Source: JBBRZF01 sp038236965 (GTDB lineage Bacteria; Acidobacteriota; Terriglobia; Terriglobales; Acidobacteriaceae). Taken from it: a stretch of 39,935 nt of DNA. The stretch is from assembly GCA_038236965.1 (NCBI GenBank), contig JBBRZF010000008.1, positions 1 through 39,935 on the forward strand, given 5' to 3'. This document shows, piece by piece, positions 1 through 8,002 of the stretch (its first letter is position 1; each line of letters opens with the position of its first letter). Position numbers and translations under genes: made by a program. A model generated the notes under the pieces. The model ran no database searches. It worked only from the letters and a program-made list of their open reading frames with translations, and was not told the origin of the DNA.

Positions 1-30
1 AGCAGGATAGACATTCTTCTGGAGGCACTC

Positions 31-186
31 ATGCTTGGAAAACTTGGACTACCGGAACTCATTCTTATCGGCGGAATCGCGCTCCTCATATTCGGACCCA
101 GCCGTCTCTCCGACGCGGGAAAAGGCATGGGTGAAGCCATTCGCAACTTCAAGAACGCGATAAAAGAAGAAGAAAAGAAAAGCTAG
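31..186 (+). CDS. tatA: Sec-independent protein translocase TatA/E family protein
   Basis: A 51-residue protein, too short for many gene callers. It is the pore-forming type of subunit of the twin-arginine export system, which moves folded proteins across the inner membrane. The translation shows an N-terminal hydrophobic helix (about residues 8-20), the hallmark FGPSRL hinge, and then an amphipathic, charged helix ending in a Lys/Glu-rich tail. It is at the short end for TatA/E. GGAGG lies 5 bases before the ATG. No tatB or tatC is next to it. A Tat-signal DUF1501 protein at 35288-36517 is a plausible client (inference). Confidence 0.93.
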   Translation: MLGKLGLPELILIGGIALLIFGPSRLSDAGKGMGEAIRNFKNAIKEEEKKS

Positions 187-246
187 TTCCCTGCTGGCTG
201 TGGAACGCCCCGCCAAACCGGGCGCGATCGTACGTCCTTCCCCATA

Positions 247-444
247 TCAGGTGCGCGGAGGACGCGGCCTAGAACGCATCGTGCTGTTGCGTCCGAACAA
301 AAACGTGACGATTACCAACACGTAGAAGAGCACACAGAGCCACGTCAGTCCTTTGGCATCCAGATAAGGACAGATGAAGATCGTGAAGACAGCGACGGAA
401 ATCACCAGCACCGACAAATAAATCAGATTGCCCTTCATTGCCAC
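247..444 (-). CDS. Small two-helix membrane protein, hypothetical
   Basis: A 65-residue ORF starting at GTG (an ATG lies two codons further in). Two hydrophobic stretches (about residues 8-27 and 33-52) are separated by a short polar turn and followed by a basic, Pro-rich tail, as expected of a small integral membrane protein. I do not recognise a family. No clear ribosome binding site precedes either start. It lies tail-to-tail with tatA. A longer antisense-frame ORF covering 269-604 has no membrane or domain pattern and looks like a shadow. Confidence 0.45.
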   Translation of the reverse strand: MAMKGNLIYLSVLVISVAVFTIFICPYLDAKGLTWLCVLFYVLVIVTFLFGRNSTMRSRPRPPRT

Positions 445-622
445 ATCGGATGCGCGCGCTGCGCTGGCTTATGCCATGCGACCCGGCAAATCGAGTGTTG
501 CGGGCGCGCTTCTCATGGCAGCAATTCTCCTGTGAGAATCTGCTGCTCAGTACGCTCCTTCGCGCAAGTTGATTCCGAATTCCAAAAAAGCCTTCAGGCA
601 GCAACTCCTCTGCGTGCGTTTT

Positions 623-658
623 GGAAGTTTCGGATGTTTCAAAGGCTTCGCAGGTTTC
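623..658 (+). repeat. 9-base degenerate tandem array, NNAGGTTTC type
   Basis: Four consecutive 9-base units (GGAAGTTTC, GGATGTTTC, AAAGGCTTC, GCAGGTTTC). The last unit's CAGGTTTCAG has a perfect 10-base inverted partner at 715-724. Confidence 0.8.
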
Positions 659-707
659 AGGGTCAAAGGCTGTGCGGTGGAAAGCCCGGGGTTTGTTGTT
701 GAATTTC

Positions 708-725
708 GAAACCTCTGAAACCTGG
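708..725 (-). repeat. 9-base degenerate tandem array, inverted partner
   Basis: Two units reading GAAACCTCT and GAAACCTGG on the plus strand, that is NNAGGTTTC on the minus strand. They face the array at 623-658 across about 50 bases, so transcripts could fold into a hairpin. Confidence 0.7.
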
Positions 726-765
726 GAAGCCTTGCTACATGAGCGCCTCTGCTATTCTCTTCCGC

Positions 766-1773
766 ATGGACGTCGTTTCCCTCACGCGGCAGCTTGTTGA
801 TATCGAATCCATCACCGGCAACGAAGCGCAGGTGGGCGAGCTCCTGCTCGCGCATCTTAGCGGCCTCGGTTATGTCGTGGAAAAAATGGATGGGGAGCAC
901 CACCGCTTTAATGTGTGGGCGACGCCGCCGGAGCAGCCACGGCCTGAAATCGTTTTCTCAACGCACATGGATACCGTGCCGCCCTTCATCGCTTCGTCGG
1001 AAGACGACGTGAACATTTATGGGCGCGGCACGTGCGACGCGAAAGGCATTATCGCGGCTATGATCTTTGCCGCAGAGGAGTTGCGTGCCACCGGCATTCC
1101 TGCCGGCCTGCTTTTCGTGGTGGGCGAGGAACGCGATTCGCTGGGCGCGGCGGTGGCGAATCAACAGGCAAGGGGCTCGCGCTTCCTTGTGAATGGCGAA
1201 CCGACGGAGAATCGAATCGCGCTGGCTTCGAAGGGCGCGCTGCGCGTGGAGGTCGTTTGTCGCGGACGGATGGCGCACTCGGCATATCCGCACCTGGGTG
1301 AGTCGGCGATCAACAAGCTGCTCGACTGCCTGCAATCGCTGCGGGCGATGCAGTTGCCGCACAATCCCGAGATTGGGCCGAGCACTCTGAATATCGGCAT
1401 GATCGAAGGAGGACGCGCCACCAACGTGATTCCGGATTTTGCGAAAGCGCAGCTTCTTTATCGCCTGGTGGCACCCAGCGAGGAACTCCGGCGCAAGATC
1501 ACGGAAGCAGTCGGCGAACGCGGCGAGGTCAGCTTCGTGCTTGATATTCCGTTCATGAAGTTCCGCACCGTTGCCGGAATTGACACCATGACGGCGGCGT
1601 TCACCACAGATATTCCGGCGCTGTCGAATTGGGGCGAACCAATCCTGCTGGGACCGGGGTCCATCCTGGTGGCGCATACGGACGGCGAGCTTATTCCCAA
1701 GCAGCAGCTCGAAGAGTGCGTGGAACTGTATGTGCGCATTGGGCGCGAGTTGTTAAAGGGCGAGGGTTCGTAG
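766..1773 (+). CDS. M20 family metallopeptidase (ArgE/DapE-type deacylase)
   Basis: A di-zinc amidohydrolase of the acetylornithine deacetylase / succinyl-diaminopimelate desuccinylase family. Visible in order, numbered from an upstream ATG at 739: STHMDTVPPF with metal ligands H76 and D78, YGRGTCDAKG with D100, GEERDS with the catalytic/metal E130-E131, NGEPT with E154, the dimerisation-domain segment around RMAHSAYPHLGESA, and a late HTDGE with the last His ligand. I prefer the ATG at 766 (MDVVSLTRQL) because the extra nine residues lack the family pattern; 739 remains possible. Exact substrate (acyl-amino acid or peptide) cannot be told. The stop codon lies inside a 9-base repeat array. 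Confidence 0.88.
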   Translation: MDVVSLTRQLVDIESITGNEAQVGELLLAHLSGLGYVVEKMDGEHHRFNVWATPPEQPRPEIVFSTHMDTVPPFIASSEDDVNIYGRGTCDAKGIIAAMIFAAEELRATGIPAGLLFVVGEERDSLGAAVANQQARGSRFLVNGEPTENRIALASKGALRVEVVCRGRMAHSAYPHLGESAINKLLDCLQSLRAMQLPHNPEIGPSTLNIGMIEGGRATNVIPDFAKAQLLYRLVAPSEELRRKITEAVGERGEVSFVLDIPFMKFRTVAGIDTMTAAFTTDIPALSNWGEPILLGPGSILVAHTDGELIPKQQLEECVELYVRIGRELLKGEGS

Positions 1774-1814
1774 ATCTCGTAGGCTTCAAAGGTTTCGTAG
1801 GTTTCTTAGGTTTC
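1761..1814 (+). repeat. 9-base degenerate tandem array overlapping the M20 stop codon
   Basis: Six back-to-back 9-base units: CGAGGGTTC, GTAGATCTC, GTAGGCTTC, AAAGGTTTC, GTAGGTTTC, TTAGGTTTC. The first two include the last codons and TAG stop of the M20 gene. Read through, the array gives the tripeptide pattern VGF-KGF-VGF-LGF, which falsely lengthens the next ORF. Confidence 0.85.
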
Positions 1815-1886
1815 GATGGAGGTGTATACCGAAGGATTTCCTGCCTCGACTTGCATCTTCTCGTCGCACGCGACAAACTACACGTC

Positions 1887-4034
1887 ATGAATAATTCGCT
1901 TGCGCAAGCTTCGTCCGCCTACCTTCGCTCAGCCCAGCATCAGCCCATAAAGTGGCACGAGTGGGGAGAAGAAGCATTTGCCGAGGCGAAGCGCGAGAAC
2001 AAGCCTGTGCTGCTGGACATCGGCGCCGTTTGGTGTCACTGGTGTCACGTTATGGACCGCGAGTCCTACGAAAGCGCGCAGATCGCGGAAATCATCAACA
2101 CGAATTTCATCGCCGTAAAGGTTGATCGCGATGAACGTCCCGACGTGGATTCGCGTTATCAGACGGCAGTCGCTGCCATCAGCGGACAGGGCGGATGGCC
2201 GCTCACGGTCTTCCTCACCTCGGAAGGAAAACCTTTTTATGGCGGCACGTATTTTCCTCCGCAGGACAGCCACGGACGTCCCAGATTTGGGAAGATATTG
2301 CTCGCAATCTCTGAGGCGTTTCGTGAGCGTCGTGAAGATGTTGAGGGCGAAGCGAGCAAACTGATGGACGCGTTGAGCCACGCGGAAGGCTTGCTGGGCC
2401 GGTCGGCGGATTTCTCTCCGCGCATCGTCGAGCAGATGGTGCAATCGGGACTGGGCGCATTTGACCGCACCCATGGCGGCTTTGGCGGAGCGCCGAAATT
2501 TCCACATTCCTCCGCGCTGGATCTTTTGATCGACTGGTATGCACGCACGCGAGAGGAGCAGGTGGGAACCGTGGTGACCACTACGCTGGAGAAGATGGCG
2601 CGTGGCGGAGTCTACGACCAGATCGCGGGAGGCTTCCATCGCTACTCGGTGGACGAGCGCTGGTGCGTGCCGCATTTCGAAAAGATGGCGTACGACAATT
2701 CCGAGTTGTTAAAAAATTATGTTCACGCTTACCAGGTAACGCGGAATCCGCAATTCGCGCACATCGCGCGCGACATGATGCGCTGGATGGATGCATGGCT
2801 GAGCGACCGCGAGCATGGCGGATTCTATGGCTCGCAAGACGCCGACATCAGCCTGCACGATGATGGCGACCACTTTACGTGGACGCGAGAAGAGGCGCAG
2901 GCGGTGCTGACGCCGGAAGAGTTTGAAGTTGCCGCTATGCATTACGACATCGGCGAAGTGGGGGAGATGCACCACAACCACGCGAAGAACGTGCTGTGGG
3001 TGCGCGTCCCGCTGGAAGAAATCGCGTCGCGCATGGCGAAGGGACGCGAGGAGATTGCAGCGCTACTCGACTCGGCGAAAGAGAAAATGTACGGCGCGCG
3101 CCTTGAGCGTCCGATACCCTACATCGACAAAACCGTTTATGTGAACTGGAACGCCATGTGCATCGCCGCGTATTTGCAGGCGGCGGTCGCGCTGGGCACG
3201 GCGGCGGAAGGCGTTGCGGATTCGACGATGGAAGCCGCCTTGCATTTTGCGCTGCGCTCGCTGGACCGATTGCTGGCGGAGGCATGGAAGGGCGATCACC
3301 TGCTCCACGTCATCAGCTATTCGGACGGAGCGCCGGTGCGGGAAGTTCGCGGAACGCTGGACGATTACGCCTTCACGGTGATCGCCTGCATCGACGCCTA
3401 CGAGGCTTCCGGCGTGCTTGCGTATTTCAACTTCGCACGCAAGATAGGCGACGAAATGATTGAGCGCTTCTACGACCACACAGGGGGCGGTTTTTTCGAC
3501 ACCGAGCAGACGCGCACGGAAGCGGTAGCGTTGGGAGCGCTGGCAGCTCCTCGAAAACCTTTTCAGGATTCGCCTACTCCGGCGGGAGACCCTTCAGCGG
3601 CAGTAGCGCTTTTGCGCCTGCATGCGTACACCAACGAACCGGATTATCGCGAAAAGGCGGAAGAAACGCTGGAGGTATTTGCCGGAGTCGCGGAGCAATT
3701 CGGCATTTATGCGGGGACGTATGGAATCGCCTCGGTGTGGATGGCGCGACCGCATACGCAAGTAGTAGTGGTGGGCAATGGAGCCGCAGCCGAAGCGCTG
3801 TACGCCGCCGCTGCCGCGCCTTTTGCGCTCAATAAATCTGTCCTGCGCGTCACCGACAACGAGGCTGTCGCGCCCTATCTTCCACCCGCGCTGCAGGAAA
3901 CGGTGCCGAACATCCCTGGCGTCAAAGACGGCAAGACGCTGGCGATCGTCTGCAGCAACTTCACCTGTCAACCGCCGATTTCCGATCCCGAAGAACTGAC
4001 AACCGCCATCCGCCGAGCGATCCAGGCGCGATAA
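1887..4034 (+). CDS. Thioredoxin-fold DUF255 protein (YyaL/SPATA20 family)
   Basis: A 715-residue protein of the YyaL/DUF255 family. It has an N-terminal thioredoxin-like domain with the diagnostic WCHWCHVM motif (C50 and C53 from the chosen start), followed by a long alpha/alpha-barrel region resembling N-acylglucosamine 2-epimerase/six-hairpin glycosidases. The family signatures GQGGWPLTVFL, GGTYFPP and KFPHSS are all present. Length matches the family. The open frame runs upstream to 1629, but that part is the M20 gene in another frame plus the 9-base repeat array. The ATG at 1887 begins recognisable family sequence. Function of the family is not settled; a redox or sugar-related role is usually proposed. 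Confidence 0.93.
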   Translation: MNNSLAQASSAYLRSAQHQPIKWHEWGEEAFAEAKRENKPVLLDIGAVWCHWCHVMDRESYESAQIAEIINTNFIAVKVDRDERPDVDSRYQTAVAAISGQGGWPLTVFLTSEGKPFYGGTYFPPQDSHGRPRFGKILLAISEAFRERREDVEGEASKLMDALSHAEGLLGRSADFSPRIVEQMVQSGLGAFDRTHGGFGGAPKFPHSSALDLLIDWYARTREEQVGTVVTTTLEKMARGGVYDQIAGGFHRYSVDERWCVPHFEKMAYDNSELLKNYVHAYQVTRNPQFAHIARDMMRWMDAWLSDREHGGFYGSQDADISLHDDGDHFTWTREEAQAVLTPEEFEVAAMHYDIGEVGEMHHNHAKNVLWVRVPLEEIASRMAKGREEIAALLDSAKEKMYGARLERPIPYIDKTVYVNWNAMCIAAYLQAAVALGTAAEGVADSTMEAALHFALRSLDRLLAEAWKGDHLLHVISYSDGAPVREVRGTLDDYAFTVIACIDAYEASGVLAYFNFARKIGDEMIERFYDHTGGGFFDTEQTRTEAVALGALAAPRKPFQDSPTPAGDPSAAVALLRLHAYTNEPDYREKAEETLEVFAGVAEQFGIYAGTYGIASVWMARPHTQVVVVGNGAAAEALYAAAAAPFALNKSVLRVTDNEAVAPYLPPALQETVPNIPGVKDGKTLAIVCSNFTCQPPISDPEELTTAIRRAIQAR

Positions 4035-4121
4035 CGGTCACGATGAAATTAACAAATCCCGAGAAACACTCCAGTGTCGTCCAGGGGAACAGTTCCGATA
4101 CGTGTCGAGGAGAAATGAATT

Positions 4122-4706
4122 ATGGTGGTAGTGAAGGTGAAATCATTGGCTACTAAAAAGAAGATCGGCAAGAAAACCACTGCGAAAAAACCCGCCAAAG
4201 TTCCGGTGAAGAAGTCCGCGGCAAAGAAAATTTCCGCAAAACCAATTTTGGCGAAGACCCCTGCGAAAAAGTCTGCACAACGCAACGGTGCCAGTTCGGG
4301 CGTATACACCTCTCCGAATGGCAATGTGAGCATTGGCGTTCCCGCCTTCTGGAGCCTGCGCCAGACAAACGATGACCTGGAAGTGGAAGCGCCCTCGGGA
4401 CACACTTCTGTTATCGTGACCGCGTTCCAGCGTCAACCTGATTTCGAGAGGCTGGATGCGCGCGAATACATGCAGCATTTCCTGGAAACAGCGAACTCGA
4501 ACGGACGTCCGCGCCTGGACAACGGGACCAAGCAGCGCGCCAGTTCGCGCTTCCGTGACGTGGATGGCGACAATTGGGAAGTGATGTTCCTGACGAATGG
4601 CAATACCCTGCTGCTTGCGACCTGTAATAGTTCGGAACCGCGCACCGGCAAGGAAGCCAAGGCGGGACTTGGAGTCCTGAACTCGCTAAAGCTCAAAGGG
4701 AAATAG
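4122..4706 (+). CDS. Lys/Ala-rich histone-like tail fused to an unknown globular domain
   Basis: A 194-residue protein in two parts. Residues 1-55 form a Lys/Ala/Pro-rich tail with repeated KKxxAKK-like steps, like histone H1-type bacterial tails. Residues 60-194 form a globular domain that opens with a PNGNVSIGVPAFW-like segment, resembling the start of PsbP/DUF1795-like folds, although I cannot confirm the family. GAGGAG ends 9 bases before the ATG, which fixes the start. There is no hydrophobic signal peptide, so the protein is probably cytoplasmic and could touch nucleic acid through the tail (inference). It is followed by an 8-base repeat array and a terminator. Confidence 0.8.
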   Translation: MVVVKVKSLATKKKIGKKTTAKKPAKVPVKKSAAKKISAKPILAKTPAKKSAQRNGASSGVYTSPNGNVSIGVPAFWSLRQTNDDLEVEAPSGHTSVIVTAFQRQPDFERLDAREYMQHFLETANSNGRPRLDNGTKQRASSRFRDVDGDNWEVMFLTNGNTLLLATCNSSEPRTGKEAKAGLGVLNSLKLKGK

Positions 4707-4716
4707 ATTGATTTGA

Positions 4717-4764
4717 GGATTTTAGGATTGCCGGATTTCAGGATTGCCGGATTTAGGGATTTAG
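4717..4764 (+). repeat. 8-base degenerate tandem array, GGATTNNN type
   Basis: Six perfect-period 8-base units: GGATTTTA, GGATTGCC, GGATTTCA, GGATTGCC, GGATTTAG, GGATTTAG. They start 11 bases after the stop of the Lys-rich gene. Confidence 0.88.
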
Positions 4765-4781
4765 AATCTAATTTAGAAATT

Positions 4782-4817
4782 CAAAAAGCCACGGCGAATA
4801 ATTCGCGGTGGCTTTTT
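4782..4817. terminator. Bidirectional rho-independent terminator
   Basis: AAAAAGCCAC and GTGGCTTTTTT pair around a short GC-rich inner stem, with T-runs on both strands. It separates the plus-strand Lys-rich gene from the minus-strand CBS gene. Confidence 0.88.
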
Positions 4818-4826
4818 TGTTGGACT

Positions 4827-4866
4827 TCCAATCCGGTAATCCGAAACTTCTAAAATCCGAAAATCG
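4827..4866 (-). repeat. 8-base degenerate tandem array, inverted partner of 4717-4764
   Basis: Five 8-base units on the plus strand (TCCAATCC, GGTAATCC, GAAACTTC, TAAAATCC, GAAAATCG), the complement of GGATTNNN. Together the two arrays bracket the terminator at 4782-4817. Confidence 0.8.
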
Positions 4867-4871
4867 TTTTT

Positions 4872-5306
4872 CTAGTCTCCGGTACCACCGTTCATGTAGA
4901 CGCGCATCATGCGGACTTCGACTTCCTTCTCGTCAATATCGTGCAGCAGCAGATCGCGCATGGAGAGGAATCCGTGCAGCACACCGTCGCGCACAACGGG
5001 GAGGTGACGGAAGCCCTCTTGCTTCATGACTAGAAGGCAGCGGTCGGCGGATTCATCCGGATCCACCGTCTTCGGGTCGCGGGTCATGACCTCGGAGACC
5101 TTGGTCGTCTTCGCGTCGCGACCTTCGAGCAGGACACGCGTCACGATATCGCGCTCGGAGAAGACTCCTACCAGCGCGGTTCCGCTCAAGACTGGCATGG
5201 CACCCACGTGCTTCTCGCGCATGTAAAGTGCAGCACTGAACACCACATCATCTGCCATGACCGTATAAACTTCGCGGTCTCTGACCAGTTCACGGACGTT
5301 CGCCAT
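4872..5306 (-). CDS. CBS-domain pair protein
   Basis: A 144-residue protein made almost wholly of two CBS motifs (about residues 8-62 and 70-125), a Bateman module that typically binds adenine nucleotides. The repeats show VMADDVVFSAALYMREKHVG and VMTRDPKTVDPDESADRCL followed by the usual PVV/GFLSMRDLL ends. There is no extra enzymatic or membrane domain, so it probably acts as a stand-alone sensor or regulator. GGGAGG is 7 bases before the ATG. Partner unknown; the next gene on the strand, DUF58, ends 215 bases upstream. Confidence 0.92.
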   Translation of the reverse strand: MANVRELVRDREVYTVMADDVVFSAALYMREKHVGAMPVLSGTALVGVFSERDIVTRVLLEGRDAKTTKVSEVMTRDPKTVDPDESADRCLLVMKQEGFRHLPVVRDGVLHGFLSMRDLLLHDIDEKEVEVRMMRVYMNGGTGD

Positions 5307-5521
5307 TGGGAAACCTCCCGAGTCAAAATGGATAATTCCAGTATGTGGTTAGGAAACGCAGTGCCTGAGCGTTCCCTTATAAGCGCGAAGTATATGTCGA
5401 ACCGAGGCCGGACGGAAGTGGTGACCCCAAATAAATTCAGAAGGTGACTGACTAAAGAATGGATGTCCGAAATTCCAGAAGCCACCAGGAGAGGGCGGGA
5501 GCAGGGCGGCAAGGCTGAATT

Positions 5522-6922
5522 CTAGGGCTTAGGGTCTTCCAGAAAAACGAAGTAGGAGGTGTCCCAGAGCGCGGTAGGAATGCTGCCGCGCTGCTTGGCC
5601 GTGAATACCAGGTTGTAATCGTCGGTCACGCTGAGTTCCTCCAGTACGGATTTTCCTGAGGCAGGTTCGACCAGCGCCAGGTAGGCGAGGAAATCGTACA
5701 GGTCGTCGGAGCCGGCGTAACCGGCAGCGGAGAAACTCAGCTCCGTGTTCTCTCCGGAAAAATGCCAGGCCAGCGAAGCAGCGAGGGCCACTGCACCTTC
5801 GAAGGCTTTTTCGCTGACAGCGCCGGGCGCGGGATTGTCGAAGACAATGCGCAGCTTGCGTTCGTCCTCGCGGGTGAACTCCCGCACTTTGAGCGAGCCT
5901 GATTTCGCAGTCGATTTCCAATCCACGTGTCTCGCCGTGTCTTCCGGTTGATACTCACGAATGCGATACAGGTCGTATCCGCGCCCGCGAACGTGGCTCT
6001 CGAACTCTCCGGTAATCATGGGCAAGACCTCGAAAAGTTCGTCGGTGGGTTCGACGGAGGGAAAGGCGATGACCTCGCGCTCCATGGGAATGCGCCGCGT
6101 CTTGGTGAGGAAGGAAAATGGAAAACGCGTGGCGACACCGAAATTGTCCTGAACGTAACGGCCGCGACGCTCGAAGTGCAAATCCACATCTACGTGGCCG
6201 GTTTCGCGGGCGGCGATGTAAGGAAAGTAAGCTTTTTCGCGATAGATGCCCGGAAGCGCAGGAGCAGCAGCCACTCGCTGGAACCAGAGATCGGGCCAGC
6301 GCACCTTGGCCTGCTTGCCGGAAGCAGGCGAGGGATAGATGAACGTGGTCTTTGAGAGCCTCCACTTCTTGCGTGTATCAACCGGCTTGGGCGGCACCAC
6401 GTTGACGGAGAAAGCGGGCAGAAACAATCGTGCATTGCGCAACGACAATCGTGTGCCCACGGAGCGTCCGGCAAAGATGTGCGCGGGCAAGGAGACTTCC
6501 AGCTTCAGTCCGCGCAGTACCAATGCCGAGGCGATACCGCTGACGAGGATAGCGGCCATCATGGCGGCGACGACGAGGAAGAGCAGATTGTTTCCCGTGT
6601 TGAGTGCGGCGATGCCGATGATCAGGGTGAGGGCGAGGTAGGCCATCCCCTCTTTGGTCACATCGTAGTCCAGCACCTCGCGCACGCGGGTGAGGGCCAC
6701 ACGCTTGGCAAGATAAGGGACGGTGACCATGCCGACGAATCCGGCGAGGAGAAGCGCAGAGGAGGCGAGGATGGCCGTAGCAACGACGTTTCCGGCTTCG
6801 CGCGCTGCGGTGGAGAGCAACGCAGATGTAAAGGCCAGCGCGAGTCCGAAGAGCGCGAGAAAGAAGCGTATCCAAGCCTCTCGCTCAAAGCTGGTAAACA
6901 GGAACTTGAGGCGCTCGCGCAT
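5522..6922 (-). CDS. DUF58 domain membrane protein
   Basis: A 466-residue protein. Two N-terminal hydrophobic hairpins (about residues 18-75 and 92-140) anchor it, then comes a soluble region that carries the DUF58 signature near residues 315-365: REYQPEDTARHVDWKSTAKS followed by VREFTREDERKLRIVFD, a vWA-like fold. In most genomes DUF58 genes sit with a MoxR AAA ATPase and a transglutaminase. Neither is visible here, so this copy is an orphan. An array of 8-base repeats lies 16 bases upstream of the ATG. Confidence 0.9.
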   Translation of the reverse strand: MRERLKFLFTSFEREAWIRFFLALFGLALAFTSALLSTAAREAGNVVATAILASSALLLAGFVGMVTVPYLAKRVALTRVREVLDYDVTKEGMAYLALTLIIGIAALNTGNNLLFLVVAAMMAAILVSGIASALVLRGLKLEVSLPAHIFAGRSVGTRLSLRNARLFLPAFSVNVVPPKPVDTRKKWRLSKTTFIYPSPASGKQAKVRWPDLWFQRVAAAPALPGIYREKAYFPYIAARETGHVDVDLHFERRGRYVQDNFGVATRFPFSFLTKTRRIPMEREVIAFPSVEPTDELFEVLPMITGEFESHVRGRGYDLYRIREYQPEDTARHVDWKSTAKSGSLKVREFTREDERKLRIVFDNPAPGAVSEKAFEGAVALAASLAWHFSGENTELSFSAAGYAGSDDLYDFLAYLALVEPASGKSVLEELSVTDDYNLVFTAKQRGSIPTALWDTSYFVFLEDPKP

Positions 6923-6937
6923 GGGGACATGATACTT

Positions 6938-6969
6938 GCTACTGTGCTACTGGGCTACTGGGCTGCCGA
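6938..6969. repeat. 8-base tandem array, GCTACTGG type
   Basis: Units GCTACTGT, GCTACTGG, GCTACTGG and GCTGCCGA, directly upstream of the DUF58 start. No inverted partner was found nearby. Confidence 0.75.
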
Positions 6970-6984
6970 ACGAAACGGGGGAAA

Positions 6985-7239
6985 TCAGTCGCCCGCCGCG
7001 GGCGCGGTGCCGGTCAATTTCCTGGTGTGGCGCTCGGCGTGGCCGGTTATCTTCGGGAAGCGTTGCCGCACCCAGCCGAGAGTGCGATTGGCCCAGACAT
7101 ATTCACCGGACAAGACCAGCAAGCCAATGATGAGGAATGGGAGTCCGGGAAGGATGGGCAAGATGAAGCCCATCACGCCAGCAAACAGGAAAGCCCATCC
7201 GACCACGATCAAGACGATCTGTTTGATACGAGTCTTCAT
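6985..7239 (-). CDS. PGPGW/YbaN-like small membrane protein
   Basis: An 84-residue protein with two adjacent membrane helices (about residues 5-45) containing GFILPILPGLPFLIIGLLVL, followed by GEYVWANRTLGWVRQRFP. This resembles the PGPGW putative transmembrane family and, more distantly, YbaN/DUF454. Function is unknown. The open frame continues to 7287. I chose the ATG at 7239 because GGTGGGG lies 6 bases before it; the ATG at 7245 is the alternative. Confidence 0.75.
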   Translation of the reverse strand: MKTRIKQIVLIVVGWAFLFAGVMGFILPILPGLPFLIIGLLVLSGEYVWANRTLGWVRQRFPKITGHAERHTRKLTGTAPAAGD

Positions 7240-7337
7240 TGGCATCCCCACCGAAACTGCCTCGTTGGATGCTAAGTAGAACATCATTGTTGAGTTTTAT
7301 TTCGTTCCCTGGGTGGTGCCCCACAGGAAGCACGCGT

Positions 7338-7985
7338 TCAGGCGGTGGGTTCCTTCTTTGCTGGTTCGATTTCGAGGGCGGCTTTTCGACGTGCGCGCCA
7401 GCGACGCCACGCCATGACGACAGCCCAAAGACCGAGGATAGCGATGACGACATTCACACGGCCCATCACCTTGGCGAGGCGTTCCCAGTTTTCTCCGAAG
7501 ACATATCCGACCAGCGAGATCACGGTGACCCACAAGGTGGCGCCGAGAAAATTGAAGATGGCAAACTGTTTCCAACTCATGCGCAGAACGCCTGCCATGG
7601 GCCCGGCGATGATGCGCATGCCAAAGATGAATCGCGCAAAGAAGATGGTCATGGCGCCGTGCTTTGCGAAAAGCGATTCACCCTGCGCGACGGTGCTCTC
7701 GCTGATGTGGAAGATGTGACGATAACGGTCGAGCAGACGGCGTCCGCCGCGGCGTCCTACCATGTAGCCGATATTGTCGCCGATGGTCGCTGCGGCGATA
7801 CCTACGAGGATGATGTTTCCCAGATGCAACTGCTGTTCGTCGAAGGCGAGAAAACTGGCGAAGAGGAGGATGGTTTCTCCGGGTACGGGAATGCCGGAAT
7901 TTTCAAGCAGCAGCGCAACGAACACGGTGAGGTATCCGTGTGCGTCGAAGAATCCGCGTAGGAGATTGAAAACCCATTCCGTCAT
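7338..7985 (-). CDS. DedA family (SNARE-associated/VTT) membrane protein
   Basis: A 215-residue polytopic inner-membrane protein of the DedA family, whose members are linked to lipid-carrier flipping and membrane homeostasis. Signatures seen are ENSGIPVPGETILLFASFLA near the N terminus, DNIGYMVGRRGG in the middle, and the conserved FFARFIFGMRIIAGPMAG loop carrying the essential Arg residues. The C-terminal tail is short and basic. It is 17 bases downstream of the alpha/beta hydrolase gene on the same strand, so the two may be co-transcribed. Confidence 0.92.
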   Translation of the reverse strand: MTEWVFNLLRGFFDAHGYLTVFVALLLENSGIPVPGETILLFASFLAFDEQQLHLGNIILVGIAAATIGDNIGYMVGRRGGRRLLDRYRHIFHISESTVAQGESLFAKHGAMTIFFARFIFGMRIIAGPMAGVLRMSWKQFAIFNFLGATLWVTVISLVGYVFGENWERLAKVMGRVNVVIAILGLWAVVMAWRRWRARRKAALEIEPAKKEPTA

Positions 7986-8002
7986 ATGGTTCTCAAATCC
8001 TA

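Larger units (their letters stand above)
445..765. other. Gene-free gap with inverted 9-base repeat arrays
   Basis: About 320 bases between the small membrane ORF and the M20 peptidase. I see no supported gene. It holds two arrays of the NNAGGTTTC repeat in opposite orientation (623-658 and 708-725), listed separately. Confidence 0.6.

Noticed and set aside
269..604. 111-aa minus-strand frame
   Set aside because: Overlaps the small membrane ORF in another frame and lacks hydrophobic or domain structure.
1629..1886. N-terminal extension of the DUF255 protein
   Set aside because: The residues are out-of-frame M20 sequence and the 9-base array; family sequence starts after the ATG at 1887.
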